Counted from the first letter of the stretch, positions 18,251-28,084 are shown. The stretch is 64,000 nt of DNA from Lewinellaceae bacterium (GCA_020636135.1 JACJYK010000001.1:2900501-2964500); one strand, 5' to 3'. Numbers and translations: made by a program. The notes: generated by a model not told the origin, from the letters alone.

Positions 18251-18838
18251 ATGTTCACACTCAATATTTATCTACGTCTGGCCCTGATGGCTGTCACCCT
18301 CATCGGAGGGACAGTCCTGATCTTTACAATGGGGTTCTGGTACGGATTCCCCTTTGTGCTGGTAGGCCTGACCCTGCTCTTTGGATATTTATGGCTGGGC
18401 ACCGTTCAGTCTGCCGCAGAATTAATGCAGAAAATGGATTTTGCCGCTGTGGAAAAAAGGCTGGCTTTAACCCTGTTCCCAAAACTGCTTTACAAGCCTA
18501 ACCGTGCCTACTACTTTCTGATCAAAGGGTCCGTAGCCATGCAAACCAAAAATTACGAAGCAGCAGAAACATGGTATAATGAAGCCCAGGAGATTGGTTT
18601 ACCCGGTGATAATGAAAAAGCAATGGTTGCCCTCCAGATGGCCAATCTTAAGGCCGCCAAAGGCAAATGGAAAGAAGCCCAGCTGATCTTTAAGCCCATC
18701 AAAAACTACAAAGTCACCGAAGCTCAACTGCGGGAGCAAATCAAACATTTCGAAAAAGTTCTTCAAAACAGCGGGCAGGTTAAAGCTCACCAGGGTATGG
18801 GAGTGAGCCAGAAAATGAGAAGGTACAAGAAGTTTTAA
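18251..18838 (+). CDS. Small membrane protein with TPR-like soluble part
   Basis: A 195-residue protein not recognised as a named family. Two hydrophobic helices lie near residues 5-27 and 30-50. A soluble helical part follows with TPR-like helices (for example AYYFLIKGSVAMQTKNYEAA and EKAMVALQMANLKAAKGKWK). The C-terminus is basic (KMRRYKKF). The ATG at 18251 is chosen over a TTG at 18212 because the extra residues are not hydrophobic and overlap a promoter-like element. A scaffold or assembly role at the inner membrane is possible but unsupported. Confidence 0.75.
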   Translation: MFTLNIYLRLALMAVTLIGGTVLIFTMGFWYGFPFVLVGLTLLFGYLWLGTVQSAAELMQKMDFAAVEKRLALTLFPKLLYKPNRAYYFLIKGSVAMQTKNYEAAETWYNEAQEIGLPGDNEKAMVALQMANLKAAKGKWKEAQLIFKPIKNYKVTEAQLREQIKHFEKVLQNSGQVKAHQGMGVSQKMRRYKKF

Positions 18839-18963
18839 GCACCCCTCCACCCTTTTTGACCGGAGACTAATCTTGCATTTACCCTAAAATCGAGTTCTGC
18901 TGGTAAGTTTTCAGAAAAAATCATTGAGGGAAGTGGATCAAGGGATACGGACGGGCAATGATG

Positions 18964-20721
18964 CTAAGTCTGTTCCTTACGGCGGTATTTGGCCGTAATG
19001 GCCACGATCGCCGCCAGACCGGAGATCAACAGGGCGATCCGCGCCAGAAAGTCGCCGATCCGGGCATAATAAGTTATCGTGTCATTCACATGGATGGTCT
19101 GCTGAGCCGCCGCTTCTTCACCATAAGCATTTACCACCTGGATATCTCCTCTTTGATTGATGTAACTGCACCAGCCCATATTGGCGGAACGAACCACATC
19201 TTTTCGCAATTCAACGGCTCTTAGTCTGGCCAGGGCTGCGTGCTGCCGGTGTCCAGGCGTATTATCCCACCAGCCGTCATTGGTCATGACAGCTAGCCAT
19301 TGTGCACCATCCAGGACGTATCCGATGTCGTATTGGCCAAAGATGGATTCGTAACAAATGACCGGCCCAACATTAGATGACTGGCCATGGAATGCAGTCG
19401 GGTGTTCCTGTTGCCCCCAGTCACCCATGGCACCACCCAATTTCTTGACTATTGGCCGCAGGAACGGCAAAAATCGCTTAAACGGAAACAACTCCGCTCC
19501 CGGCACAAAGATGGACTTCAGGTATTTGGAGGGTGGTTCGTTAGCGGTAAACTGCCAGGCACTGTTCTCCTGTGCCACGAACTTGTCCCCATACTGATCA
19601 AAGTCGCCGGGAGGCTTATTCTCTGCCGTATACATCATATAAGAGCTCAGGCCGGTCAGTAAATGTAAGCGGGGATGCACATTGACCAGCGCCTGAAGCG
19701 AGTCGATGACCGGTTGGTCATCCAGAAAGTTGGAAGGATAAGGGCCAAAGCTTGTTTCCGGAAAGATCAGGTAATCGGTGGTATCGGTCAGGACAGACCG
19801 GCTCAGTCTTAAAAAACGCTCCAGCTGTTCTGCATCGGGAATGTTGAATTTATCGTAGTGGGGCTCAAAATTCGGTTGCACCACGGCAACATGGATAGGC
19901 TTGCCGGTCTCCTCGTAACGATTGTACTGGACTATACTGATGATCAGTGGTGCGATCAACATAACAACCAGCCAGGTCGCTGTTTTCCAAAATGAACGCT
20001 GGTTCTCCTGTCCTCTGGTCGTCCACAATACATAAACCAGAATATTGACCACCCAGACCCATACTGCTCCTCCAAAGGCACCGGTATAAGAATACCACTG
20101 GACCCAGGCCGGATGAGCTGCAAAATAATTACCAAGATTAAGCCAGGGCCAGGCCAGGTCCCAGTGCAGGTGCAACCACTCAAATGCCGTCCAGTAAGCG
20201 GGTATGACCAGCCAGGGCAAGACTCCACCGGTTAGTCTCTTCTGCGTCTGGAAAGCAAGCCAGTACACCCCGGCCATGAAAAAGCTATTCAACCCGATGG
20301 CCGTCAGACCGGCGACAAACGCGGTGTTCATCACCCAGAAGGTACTTAATGCATTCCACAGATAAAAAGCATGAAATGCATAGAAAAACACTCGTCGGCC
20401 TTCATTGGGCCTGCCATAAAGATCCCTGGTCACTAGAAAGAGCGGCACGAAGGCTACAAAAACAAGCGGTGTAATCCCCGGATCCGGGAACGCCAGGTAC
20501 AGGAGCAATCCGGTAAGCGAAGCCCTGGATATATGAGCTGTTTCCTGCACATACTTCCAGCGTGTCAGGAAAATATACGTTAACCATAATCCGAGAAAAA
20601 ATGGAATCGGCCAGTAGGACCATAAAGGGAGGTGAAACAACTGATACCCGGAAATACACAATGCCAGTACTCCGATCACTAAACCGGCCCAGCGTGCGGT
20701 ATTGGGTAATGGATCCGTCAT
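18964..20721 (-). CDS. lnt: Apolipoprotein N-acyltransferase
   Basis: Lnt adds the third acyl chain to lipoproteins at the outer face of the inner membrane. The 585-residue protein has six to seven N-terminal helices followed by a nitrilase domain beginning at HVAVVQPNFEP. The catalytic Glu is E322 (FPETSFG) and the nucleophile is C456 (VICYESIFG); a lysine-containing VPGAELFPFKRF loop lies between. A last helix near the C-terminus anchors the protein. Its ATG overlaps the metG stop (ATGA), so the two are co-translated. It is somewhat longer than the 512-residue E. coli enzyme. The many lipoproteins in this window depend on this pathway. Confidence 0.93.
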   Translation of the reverse strand: MTDPLPNTARWAGLVIGVLALCISGYQLFHLPLWSYWPIPFFLGLWLTYIFLTRWKYVQETAHISRASLTGLLLYLAFPDPGITPLVFVAFVPLFLVTRDLYGRPNEGRRVFFYAFHAFYLWNALSTFWVMNTAFVAGLTAIGLNSFFMAGVYWLAFQTQKRLTGGVLPWLVIPAYWTAFEWLHLHWDLAWPWLNLGNYFAAHPAWVQWYSYTGAFGGAVWVWVVNILVYVLWTTRGQENQRSFWKTATWLVVMLIAPLIISIVQYNRYEETGKPIHVAVVQPNFEPHYDKFNIPDAEQLERFLRLSRSVLTDTTDYLIFPETSFGPYPSNFLDDQPVIDSLQALVNVHPRLHLLTGLSSYMMYTAENKPPGDFDQYGDKFVAQENSAWQFTANEPPSKYLKSIFVPGAELFPFKRFLPFLRPIVKKLGGAMGDWGQQEHPTAFHGQSSNVGPVICYESIFGQYDIGYVLDGAQWLAVMTNDGWWDNTPGHRQHAALARLRAVELRKDVVRSANMGWCSYINQRGDIQVVNAYGEEAAAQQTIHVNDTITYYARIGDFLARIALLISGLAAIVAITAKYRRKEQT

Positions 20722-22868
20722 TTCACTGTACTACCAGGTGAAACCGGTGTCACCGGTTGTACAAAAATAAGATTGCCGTCAGGATCCTCTGCTGTCAGGA
20801 TCATCCCATTGCTCACGATTCCGCGCAATTTACGAGGTGCAAGGTTAGCCAGCACCAACACGGATTTCCCTACGATGTCCTCCGGCTTATAATGCTGAGC
20901 AATACCCGAAACAATAGTTCTTTTTTCAAATCCAAGATCCACCTCCAGTTGTAATAATTTATCTGCTTTGGGAACGTAACCGGCATTCAATATCGTACCT
21001 GTCCGGATATCCATTTTACTAAACAGGTCGTAATCAATACTTTCCTTCAACGGTTCTCCGGTGAATTCCGATCCCGCAGGTTTATCAGCAGGCTGATTCA
21101 GCTTGTTGATCTGCTCCTGGATAACCTGATCGTCAATACGGGTAAACAAATGTTCCGGTTTCTCAACGTAATGCCCTGCTTCCAGCAAAGGAAGCCCTTC
21201 GGCAAGGTCATCCAGCATCTTTACCAGCTCTCCGGATTCTTTGATCGGCTCCATGTTCAGCATGGTACGCATCCGATCCGAGGTAAAAGGTAAAAATGGT
21301 CTCACGACAACGCTTAATGCGGCAACCACCTGTAAACAGAAATTGATCACTACTTTAACGGATTCCGGGTCATCATTGATGGTTTTCCACGGTTCATTGT
21401 ACTGCAGGATGGAGTTACCCATACTGGACAGCTCCATGATCCGTTTGAGCGCTTCCCGGAATTCGAATTCGCGCAAGGCACGCGATACTTCCTGTAAATG
21501 ATCAAACATCAGGAGCATCTCCGAATCGTGGTAACTGGGCCAATCGGGGTCAAAAGCTCCCGTGAAACCTTCATCCGGATCGAAGGCAGGCACTTCTCCC
21601 TGATAAAATTTGTGGGTGAGAACCAGTACACGGTTGATGAAATTGGCCAGGTTGCCGACAAGTTCGTTGTTATTGGCATCCTGGAATGATTTCCAGGTGA
21701 ACTCGCTGTCCCGCTGCTCAGGCATGTTCTTGACAATGGTGTACCTCAGGACATCCTCACGTCCGGGAAAATCATCCAGGTATTCGTGCACCCAAACGGC
21801 CCAACCTTTGGAGGTGGATAATTTTTTTCCCTCCAGGTTCATGAATTGATTGGCGGGGACATTTTTCGGCAGAATATACTGACCATGGGCATTCAAAATG
21901 GCAGGAAAAATCAGACAGTGGAAGACAATGTTGTCTTTCCCGATAAAATGGACCAACTGTGTATCCGGATCCTGCCAATAGGTCTTCCAGTCTTTACCAT
22001 GATCAGCTGCCCACGCCTTGGTTGCGGATACATAACCAATCGGAGCGTCCATCCAGACATATAGTTTCTTGCCTGCTGCCCCGGGGATCTCCGGAGGTAC
22101 ATCCACACCCCAGTCGAGGTCCCGGGTCATTGACCGTGGATTCAACCCGGCATCCAGCCAGGAATTACACTGACCGATCACGTGGTTCTTCCATTCGGAT
22201 GGTTCGTGCAGCTGAGCGCCATTGAGTTCTCCGGTATTGATCCAGTGTTTCAACCAATCTGCATATTTATCCAGTGGAAGAAACCAGTGTTTGGTTGGTT
22301 TAAGAACCGGAGTAGAGCCTGTCAGGGTTGATCGCGGATTGATGAGTTCCTCCGGGCTGAGCGTAGAACCACATTTTTCGCATTGATCCCCGTAAGCCTC
22401 TTCGTTTCCACAATTCGGACAAGTGCCCATGATGTAGCGGTCAGCAAGAAACTGTCCGGCTTCTTCATCAAAATACTGCATTGTCTCCTGCTCGACGAAC
22501 TCGCCTTTCTGATACAGGGTACGAAAGAACTCCTGGGATGTATCGTGATGAATTGGAGCGCTGGTGCGATGGTATATATCAAACGAAACACCCAGCCGCT
22601 CAAACGTGTCTTTAATAAGGGTATGGTAGCGATCTACTATTTCCTGCGGACTGACTCCTTCCCTGCGGGCCCGGATCGTAATAGCAGCCCCATGCTCGTC
22701 GGAGCCACACACATGTACAACCTCCTTTCCCATTAGCCTCAGATATCTTGTGTACGCATCGGATGCAAGATATGCACCTGCCAGATGGCCGATGTGCAGC
22801 GGGCCATTGGCATAGGGTAAGGCGGAAGTGATCAAATACCGTTTGGGTTGAAAGAAAAAATCTGCCAT
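20718..22868 (-). CDS. metG: Methionyl-tRNA synthetase
   Basis: Charges tRNA-Met with methionine in the cytosol. The 716-residue protein has HIGH (25-28), a zinc finger with two CxxC pairs (CPNCGNEEAYGDQCEKCG), the KLSTSKGW form of KMSKS, the helical anticodon domain, and a C-terminal Trbp111/EMAP-like tRNA-binding domain (MDIRTGTILNA ... ANLAPRKLRGIVSNGM). It is the full-length dimeric type. It is cotranscribed with lnt, which it overlaps by four bases. Its upstream region is occupied by repeat copies. Confidence 0.97.
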   Translation of the reverse strand: MADFFFQPKRYLITSALPYANGPLHIGHLAGAYLASDAYTRYLRLMGKEVVHVCGSDEHGAAITIRARREGVSPQEIVDRYHTLIKDTFERLGVSFDIYHRTSAPIHHDTSQEFFRTLYQKGEFVEQETMQYFDEEAGQFLADRYIMGTCPNCGNEEAYGDQCEKCGSTLSPEELINPRSTLTGSTPVLKPTKHWFLPLDKYADWLKHWINTGELNGAQLHEPSEWKNHVIGQCNSWLDAGLNPRSMTRDLDWGVDVPPEIPGAAGKKLYVWMDAPIGYVSATKAWAADHGKDWKTYWQDPDTQLVHFIGKDNIVFHCLIFPAILNAHGQYILPKNVPANQFMNLEGKKLSTSKGWAVWVHEYLDDFPGREDVLRYTIVKNMPEQRDSEFTWKSFQDANNNELVGNLANFINRVLVLTHKFYQGEVPAFDPDEGFTGAFDPDWPSYHDSEMLLMFDHLQEVSRALREFEFREALKRIMELSSMGNSILQYNEPWKTINDDPESVKVVINFCLQVVAALSVVVRPFLPFTSDRMRTMLNMEPIKESGELVKMLDDLAEGLPLLEAGHYVEKPEHLFTRIDDQVIQEQINKLNQPADKPAGSEFTGEPLKESIDYDLFSKMDIRTGTILNAGYVPKADKLLQLEVDLGFEKRTIVSGIAQHYKPEDIVGKSVLVLANLAPRKLRGIVSNGMILTAEDPDGNLIFVQPVTPVSPGSTVK

Positions 22869-22968
22869 GTGACCGGTTTTTGAGAATTCCTATCCGCCAC
22901 GAAGATAGCATTCACCGACGGATAGAATGATTATTTATATGAAAAATGAGAATAGTTGTGGGATTTGG

Positions 22969-23260
22969 GGTGTGGGGTACTGACGCTTCGGTCAGCATGG
23001 GCTGGGACCATAGCTTCTATAGTACGATCCTTCCATCATACACATTGACACATCACCTGATTAACTCTTTAACTCAAAAGAAGGGTGCGGGGTACTGACG
23101 CTTCGGTCAGCATGGGCTGGGACCATAGCTTCAATAGTACGATCTTTCCATCATGCACATTAACTCATCACCTGATTAACTCATTAACTCAAAAGAAGGG
23201 TGTGGGGTACTGACGCTTCGGTCAGCATGGGCTGGGACCATAGCTTCAATAGTACGATCT
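22969..23260 (-). repeat. Inverted cluster of the 115-bp repeat (two full copies and one partial)
   Basis: This is the reverse complement of the unit at 12378-12984. The TACTGACG landmark recurs at 22978, 23093 and 23208, exactly 115 bases apart. The third copy stops after AGTACGATCT, so it lacks about half the unit. The first full copy has several substitutions (for example TTGACACATCACC), so it is the more diverged one. Confidence 0.9.
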
Positions 23261-23275
23261 AACTGCAAAAAAAAT

Positions 23276-23303
23276 GCCCTGGTCAGGCAAGTCTGACCAG
23301 GGC
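23276..23303 (-). terminator. Intrinsic terminator of the nqr operon
   Basis: A perfect 11-bp stem (23276-23286 with 23293-23303, GCCCTGGTCAG) with a 6-base loop is followed on the minus strand by eight T in nine bases. It lies 27 bases after the nqrF stop. Confidence 0.92.
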
Positions 23304-23330
23304 TTATTATTTATTTGGCTTAAGAAGTGA

Positions 23331-24638
23331 TTATCCTCCGAAGTCGTCGAATGAAATGTTGTCGTTCGGGACTCCCAGTTCATCCAGTGTCTTCAACAGA
23401 GCTGCATTCATCAGTGGAGGACCGCAGAAGTAATACTCGATCTCTTCCGGTTCCGGATGCTTGCTCAGGTATTGATCCAGGAGAACCTGGTGGATGAATC
23501 CGGTGAAGCCATCGCCATTCGGATCATCAACATTTTCTTTCACCGTCCACTTATCCTCATCGGTGGCATTGGACAACGCGATGTAAAAGCGGAAATTGGG
23601 AAACTGTTTCTCAATTTCACGGAATTCTTTCACATAAAACAACTCACGACGTGAGCGTCCGCCATACCAATAAGAAACTTTACGATCGGTCGTCTTCAAG
23701 GTGTGGAACAGATGGAACAAATGTGACCGCAACGGAGCCATACCGGCGCCACCACCGATGTAGACCATTTCTTTCTTGGTGTCTTTGATAAAGAATTCAC
23801 CATAGGGGCCGGAAATGGTGCATTTGTCACCAGGTTTGAGGGAGAAAACATACGAAGAACAGACCCCTGGATTTACACTCATCCAATTGTTGCTCTTGCG
23901 ATCCCAGGGAGGTGTTGCGATCCGGATGTTCAGCTTAACGATGTTTCCTTCTGCCGGGTGATTGGCCATGGAATAAGCGCGAAACTGAGATTCCGGGTTT
24001 TTCATTTTCAGATCCCGCAATTTCCACTGGATCCATTCATCTTCAAATTTGCGCGGATCTTCATGGTATTCCGGGTGAGCCGTTATATCCATATCCTTGA
24101 ATTCCACATCACATACCGGCACGTCAATCTGGATGTATCCTCCCGGTTTGAAGTTCAGGACCTCACCTTCCGGCAGCCTAACGACAAATTCCTTGATAAA
24201 GGAAGCCACGTTGTAATTGGAAATCACTTCACATTCCCATTTCTTAATTCCGAATACTTCCTCCGGAACACGGATCTCTAAATCCTGGCGGACCTTAACC
24301 TGACAAGCCAGGCGCATGTGTTCAGCGACTTCTTTGCGGGACAGGTGATTCAATTCGGTAGGCAATACGTCCCCGCCGCCACTGTCCACATGACACTCAC
24401 ACATGGCACAGGTTCCTCCACCTCCGCACGCGGAAGGAAGAAAGATGTTCTTGTCGGCGAGTGATGAAAGCAGCGAACTTCCCGGCTGGACTTTGATCGG
24501 ATGTTCCTGATCGCCATTGATGACAATGGATACAGCACCCTGGGGCACCAGCCGCTTACGGGCATAAAGTAACATCACCGCCATCAACAGGATCAATCCG
24601 CTGAAGACTGCGACTGCTAATATCAAATTGGAAACCAT
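23331..24638 (-). CDS. nqrF: Na+-NQR subunit F (NADH-oxidising, FAD and 2Fe-2S)
   Basis: NqrF accepts electrons from NADH and passes them through FAD and a 2Fe-2S centre into the sodium pump. The 435-residue protein has an N-terminal membrane helix (about 4-25), a ferredoxin domain with cysteines 71, 77, 80 (CGGGGTCAMC) and 112, the FAD-binding FRAYSMANHP motif and a C-terminal NAD-binding domain (GGGAGMAPLRS, YYFCGPP). All ligands are present. It is the last gene of nqrABCDEF, 32 bases after nqrE, with a strong terminator behind it. Confidence 0.97.
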   Translation of the reverse strand: MVSNLILAVAVFSGLILLMAVMLLYARKRLVPQGAVSIVINGDQEHPIKVQPGSSLLSSLADKNIFLPSACGGGGTCAMCECHVDSGGGDVLPTELNHLSRKEVAEHMRLACQVKVRQDLEIRVPEEVFGIKKWECEVISNYNVASFIKEFVVRLPEGEVLNFKPGGYIQIDVPVCDVEFKDMDITAHPEYHEDPRKFEDEWIQWKLRDLKMKNPESQFRAYSMANHPAEGNIVKLNIRIATPPWDRKSNNWMSVNPGVCSSYVFSLKPGDKCTISGPYGEFFIKDTKKEMVYIGGGAGMAPLRSHLFHLFHTLKTTDRKVSYWYGGRSRRELFYVKEFREIEKQFPNFRFYIALSNATDEDKWTVKENVDDPNGDGFTGFIHQVLLDQYLSKHPEPEEIEYYFCGPPLMNAALLKTLDELGVPNDNISFDDFGG

Positions 24639-24670
24639 TGGAATGATCTTTTTGAATCCTTGGATAAAAA

Positions 24671-25279
24671 TTATTTGCCGGCCAATGCTGCCGGATCGAT
24701 GCCCATCAAGCTCATAAAGGCAATGCCCATCAACCCCGTGAGGATAAATGCCATTCCCAAACCGCGTAATGGTGCAGGCACCTGCGAATAGCGCATTTTC
24801 TCCCGGATGGCTGCGATCGCCACGATCGCCAGGAACCAGCCGAAACCACCACCGAGGCCGAATGCCACCGACTGGGTAAAGTTGTATTCACGGGATACCA
24901 TGAACAAAGAACCTCCTAGGATCGCGCAGTTTACTGTGATCAGAGGAAGGAAAATACCCAGTGAGGTGTACAATGCCGGTGAAAATTTCTCAATGACCAT
25001 CTCTACCAGCTGCACCATCGAAGCGATCACCGCAATGAACAGGATGAACCGCAGGAAGGTGAGGTCGGTATGGAAGATCCCATTCTCTCCCAGCAGGTAT
25101 TCATTGATCAGCCAGTTGATCGGAATGGTGATACCCAGTACGAATATGACGGCCAGTCCCAAACCAAATGCTGTTTTAATCGATTTGGAAACGGCCAGGT
25201 AAGAACACATGCCCAGAAAATAGGCCAGGACCATGTTCTCAATGAAAGCGGACTTGATGAAAATATTTATAAAATCCAT
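24671..25279 (-). CDS. nqrE: Na+-NQR subunit E
   Basis: A 202-residue integral membrane subunit with six helices, homologous to RnfA. NqrD and NqrE together carry an iron centre in the membrane and form part of the sodium path. The conserved helix containing the iron-binding cysteine is visible as VNCAILGGSLF, and another cysteine lies in the FLGMCSYLAVS helix. Length and order match the family. It lies between nqrD and nqrF with short gaps of 23 and 31 bases. Confidence 0.96.
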   Translation of the reverse strand: MDFINIFIKSAFIENMVLAYFLGMCSYLAVSKSIKTAFGLGLAVIFVLGITIPINWLINEYLLGENGIFHTDLTFLRFILFIAVIASMVQLVEMVIEKFSPALYTSLGIFLPLITVNCAILGGSLFMVSREYNFTQSVAFGLGGGFGWFLAIVAIAAIREKMRYSQVPAPLRGLGMAFILTGLMGIAFMSLMGIDPAALAGK

Positions 25280-25302
25280 GACTGGAGTTTTAATTCAGTG
25301 AA

Positions 25303-26043
25303 TCAGGAAATGTCAACCAATTTCTTATTGAGTGAACGGTGGATCCAGATGATGATCCCAATGATGAAGATGGATGCGGAAGACAACACCATGAGGTTGT
25401 TGTTCAGGTACCAGGAACCAAACCAGGCTCCTACCCCATGATCAGATGCTGTATTGATCCAGTATTTGGTGATCTCATTGCTGGGGCCGATGATGTTCAT
25501 CGCCGCCGGGCTTCCGGCAAACAGGGTCCCTTTTCCGAACAATTCGCGGATAATGGCGATGATTACCAGTATCCCGCCATAGCCTAAACCGTTGCCAATC
25601 CCATCCAGAAAGGACCGCCAGGGCTTGTTTGCCATGGCAAATGCTTCCAGACGTCCCATCACGATGCAGTTGGTGATGATCAGACCGATGAATACCGACA
25701 GCTGCTTCCAAATGGCATAATTGAATGCTTTCAGGATCAGCTCGACCACGGTCACCAGCGTGGCGATGATTACCAGCTGGACGATCATACGCACCTGCTT
25801 GGGAATATAGGTTCGCAGCATGGATGTGAATAAGTTTGAGAACGCCACCACCAGGGTTACGGCAATAGCCATAACAATGGATGGATAAACCAAAGAGGTG
25901 ACCGCCAGTGCCGAACAAACACCCAATACCTGCACGGTGATGGGGTTGTTGTCATTCAAGGGGTCGGTGAGAAGCTTCTTCTCCTTTTTACCAAAGAAGG
26001 GTTCCTTCTCTTTTACGGCTTCTTTGACAGTTGCTTCAGCCAT
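25303..26043 (-). CDS. nqrD: Na+-NQR subunit D
   Basis: A 246-residue membrane subunit paralogous to NqrE. Cysteines lie in QVLGVCSALAVT and in ITNCIVMGRLEAFA, the latter being the family signature. The protein is about 35 residues longer than the 210-residue Vibrio form; the extra length is mainly a charged N-terminal extension (KEAVKEKEPFFGKKEKK) that should lie in the cytoplasm. It follows nqrC by 22 bases. Confidence 0.96.
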   Translation of the reverse strand: MAEATVKEAVKEKEPFFGKKEKKLLTDPLNDNNPITVQVLGVCSALAVTSLVYPSIVMAIAVTLVVAFSNLFTSMLRTYIPKQVRMIVQLVIIATLVTVVELILKAFNYAIWKQLSVFIGLIITNCIVMGRLEAFAMANKPWRSFLDGIGNGLGYGGILVIIAIIRELFGKGTLFAGSPAAMNIIGPSNEITKYWINTASDHGVGAWFGSWYLNNNLMVLSSASIFIIGIIIWIHRSLNKKLVDIS

Positions 26044-26065
26044 AGTCTTTGTTTAATGTGTTTTT

Positions 26066-26809
26066 TTAACCTTTCTGTTTGTTAAAATAAGCTTCGTATT
26101 CCTTGATACCACGAAACATCATTTCGGATACCCCGTTACTCGTGATGGTTGCCCCGGAGATGGCATCCACCTGATGGGTCGGATCTTTCACACCACCTTT
26201 CACCACCTGTACAGAGACATAATTCCCTTGTGGATTGTACAATTCCTTTCCGCGGAATTTTGCACTGAAAGCCGGGTTGTCTTTGATCTCGGCCCCTAAT
26301 CCGGGTGTCTCTCCTTTATGATCAAACGAGGCGCCTACAATGGTGTTGAAGTCGCTCTTTACTGCAACGTTACCCCAGATCTCATCCCAGAGCCCATTGC
26401 CCCGGATCGACAGGATGTAGACTTTTTCGCCTTTGTTATCAAATACATAAACTGGATACATCCGCTGATCTTCCGGCTTCTTGCGTTCCTTGGCCATATC
26501 GATATCCTCCGGCAGACCGCCTTTATAGCCAGCAGCCAGAATCTGTGATTGCTCGATGAGGTTGCCTTTGGTATCAACAGCTTCTTCCTGAACCTGGTTG
26601 CTGAAAACATCCACAACTTCCTGGTCGGTCATCTGACTGACATCTTTATCCAGCAGGGTATTTACCGAGGATAAGATAGCCCGTTTTTCAAAGATCTTGG
26701 CAGCAAGATCAGCCCTGTCCTTTGTCCCAAAAAACAACAGGGACAAAATCGTGGCTGAGACGATGGTCAGTATCAGGGTAAAGATTAAGGTATATCTGGT
26801 ATTATGCAC
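26066..26809 (-). CDS. nqrC: Na+-NQR subunit C (covalent FMN)
   Basis: A 247-residue subunit with one N-terminal membrane helix (about 6-28) and a periplasmic FMN domain. The flavinylation motif DAISGAT (Thr221) is intact; FMN is attached to this threonine by ApbE, which is not encoded in the window. The start overlaps the end of nqrB by 8 bases. Length and motifs are typical. Confidence 0.96.
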   Translation of the reverse strand: MHNTRYTLIFTLILTIVSATILSLLFFGTKDRADLAAKIFEKRAILSSVNTLLDKDVSQMTDQEVVDVFSNQVQEEAVDTKGNLIEQSQILAAGYKGGLPEDIDMAKERKKPEDQRMYPVYVFDNKGEKVYILSIRGNGLWDEIWGNVAVKSDFNTIVGASFDHKGETPGLGAEIKDNPAFSAKFRGKELYNPQGNYVSVQVVKGGVKDPTHQVDAISGATITSNGVSEMMFRGIKEYEAYFNKQKG

Positions 26810-28049
26810 GTTTCAAGCGTTTTGTGATATTAGACTGAACAACGAGATAATCAATCAGAGGTACAAACGTATTCAACAACAAAATGGCCAGCATCCATCC
26901 TTCCGGATAGGCCGGGTTCAACACGCGGATGACCATACCGATGCAACCGATCAAAAATCCGTAGATCCATTTGCCGCGCTGGGTATTGCTGCCGGTAACC
27001 GGATCCGTGGCCATAAATGCCATTGCGAAGAAAAAACTACCCATATAGAACTGGTAATACCAGGGCACTTCCATAAATGGTGTGGCTCCCCAGGCATTTA
27101 AACCCAGGGCTACCAGGGCTGCACCCAGGATCATACCAGCCATGATCCGCCAGCTGGCGATACCGGTTATGATCAGTACCAATGCTCCGATCAGGATCAA
27201 AGGCTTGCTGGTTTCACCAATCGAACCGGGGATAACCCCCCACCACATCTGGGAGGGTGAATACACTTCGGTCACTTCGTGCCATCCGGCATGGGCGGCA
27301 ATTCCCAGCGGAGTGGCGCCGGTAAAGGCATCTGTGATATGTGCAGAATCATTAAAGGTACTCCATCCGAAGGCATTGAACAATCCGTTGAAGAGGTGCT
27401 CGGCCCATCCATAATCCACGGCGGCGCCGGGAGTCAGATGTTCGAACCCGGCAACCCATACGGTGTCTCCGGAAATGGTGGTCGGATAGGCAAAAAATAC
27501 AAATACCCGGGATAAGAGGGCAATGTTCCAGATATTCATACCGGTACCACCAAAGGCTTCCTTGCCCAGGATAACGGCAAAAACAATGGAAAAGGTCAGA
27601 ATCCAAAGCGGGATATCCGGTGGCATGATCAACGGGATCAGCGCTCCTGTTACCAGGAATCCTTCTTCAATACCGTGACCCTTCCGGTTGGCGAAATAAA
27701 ATTCGATGCCGAGACCTACAACCATGGAAACGACCCAGATCGGTATGATCTTGATCAATCCAAAGATCAACTTGAGATGTAAGGCTTCGTAATAACCGGT
27801 ATGCTGGCCAATCGCCATAAAATGCTGCTGGCCGATATTGTAAGCTCCAAATACAAACGGCAGCATTAAGGCCAAAACCACGAAAGTCATGGTCCTTTTC
27901 AGATCCATTGCATCACGAACGTGGACGCCCCCTTTGGTTACTGTATTCGGCGTAAAGAGGAACGTAAAAAATCCATCGTACACGGTATGCAGAAATGGAC
28001 TCTTCTTCTTATCCGGTTCTAATTTTTTAGCAAATTCGAGCAATCCCAT
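26802..28049 (-). CDS. nqrB: Na+-NQR subunit B (covalent FMN, quinone side)
   Basis: A 415-residue membrane subunit with about ten helices, carrying a covalent FMN and riboflavin and forming the main sodium channel. The flavinylation motif DAFTGAT is present (TGAT in place of the common SGAT). An N-terminal cytoplasmic stretch (FAKKLEPDKKKSPF) precedes the first helix. It overlaps nqrC by 8 bases and follows nqrA by 35. Confidence 0.96.
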   Translation of the reverse strand: MGLLEFAKKLEPDKKKSPFLHTVYDGFFTFLFTPNTVTKGGVHVRDAMDLKRTMTFVVLALMLPFVFGAYNIGQQHFMAIGQHTGYYEALHLKLIFGLIKIIPIWVVSMVVGLGIEFYFANRKGHGIEEGFLVTGALIPLIMPPDIPLWILTFSIVFAVILGKEAFGGTGMNIWNIALLSRVFVFFAYPTTISGDTVWVAGFEHLTPGAAVDYGWAEHLFNGLFNAFGWSTFNDSAHITDAFTGATPLGIAAHAGWHEVTEVYSPSQMWWGVIPGSIGETSKPLILIGALVLIITGIASWRIMAGMILGAALVALGLNAWGATPFMEVPWYYQFYMGSFFFAMAFMATDPVTGSNTQRGKWIYGFLIGCIGMVIRVLNPAYPEGWMLAILLLNTFVPLIDYLVVQSNITKRLKRA

Positions 28050-28084
28050 GCTACGTATATTAATTCTTTTTATTCAATGTGATG

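Larger units (their letters stand above)
22869..23330. other. Repeat-containing intergenic region between metG and nqrF
   Basis: A 462-base stretch holding the inverted repeat cluster (22969-23260) and the nqr terminator (23276-23303). The first 100 bases should contain the metG promoter, but no clear TAnnTTTG element was found. No gene seen. Confidence 0.7.

Noticed and set aside
12378..23260. Composite transposon bounded by inverted repeats
   Set aside because: The enclosed genes include metG and lnt, there is no transposase, and the repeats are internal multi-copy arrays, not terminal inverted repeats with target duplications.
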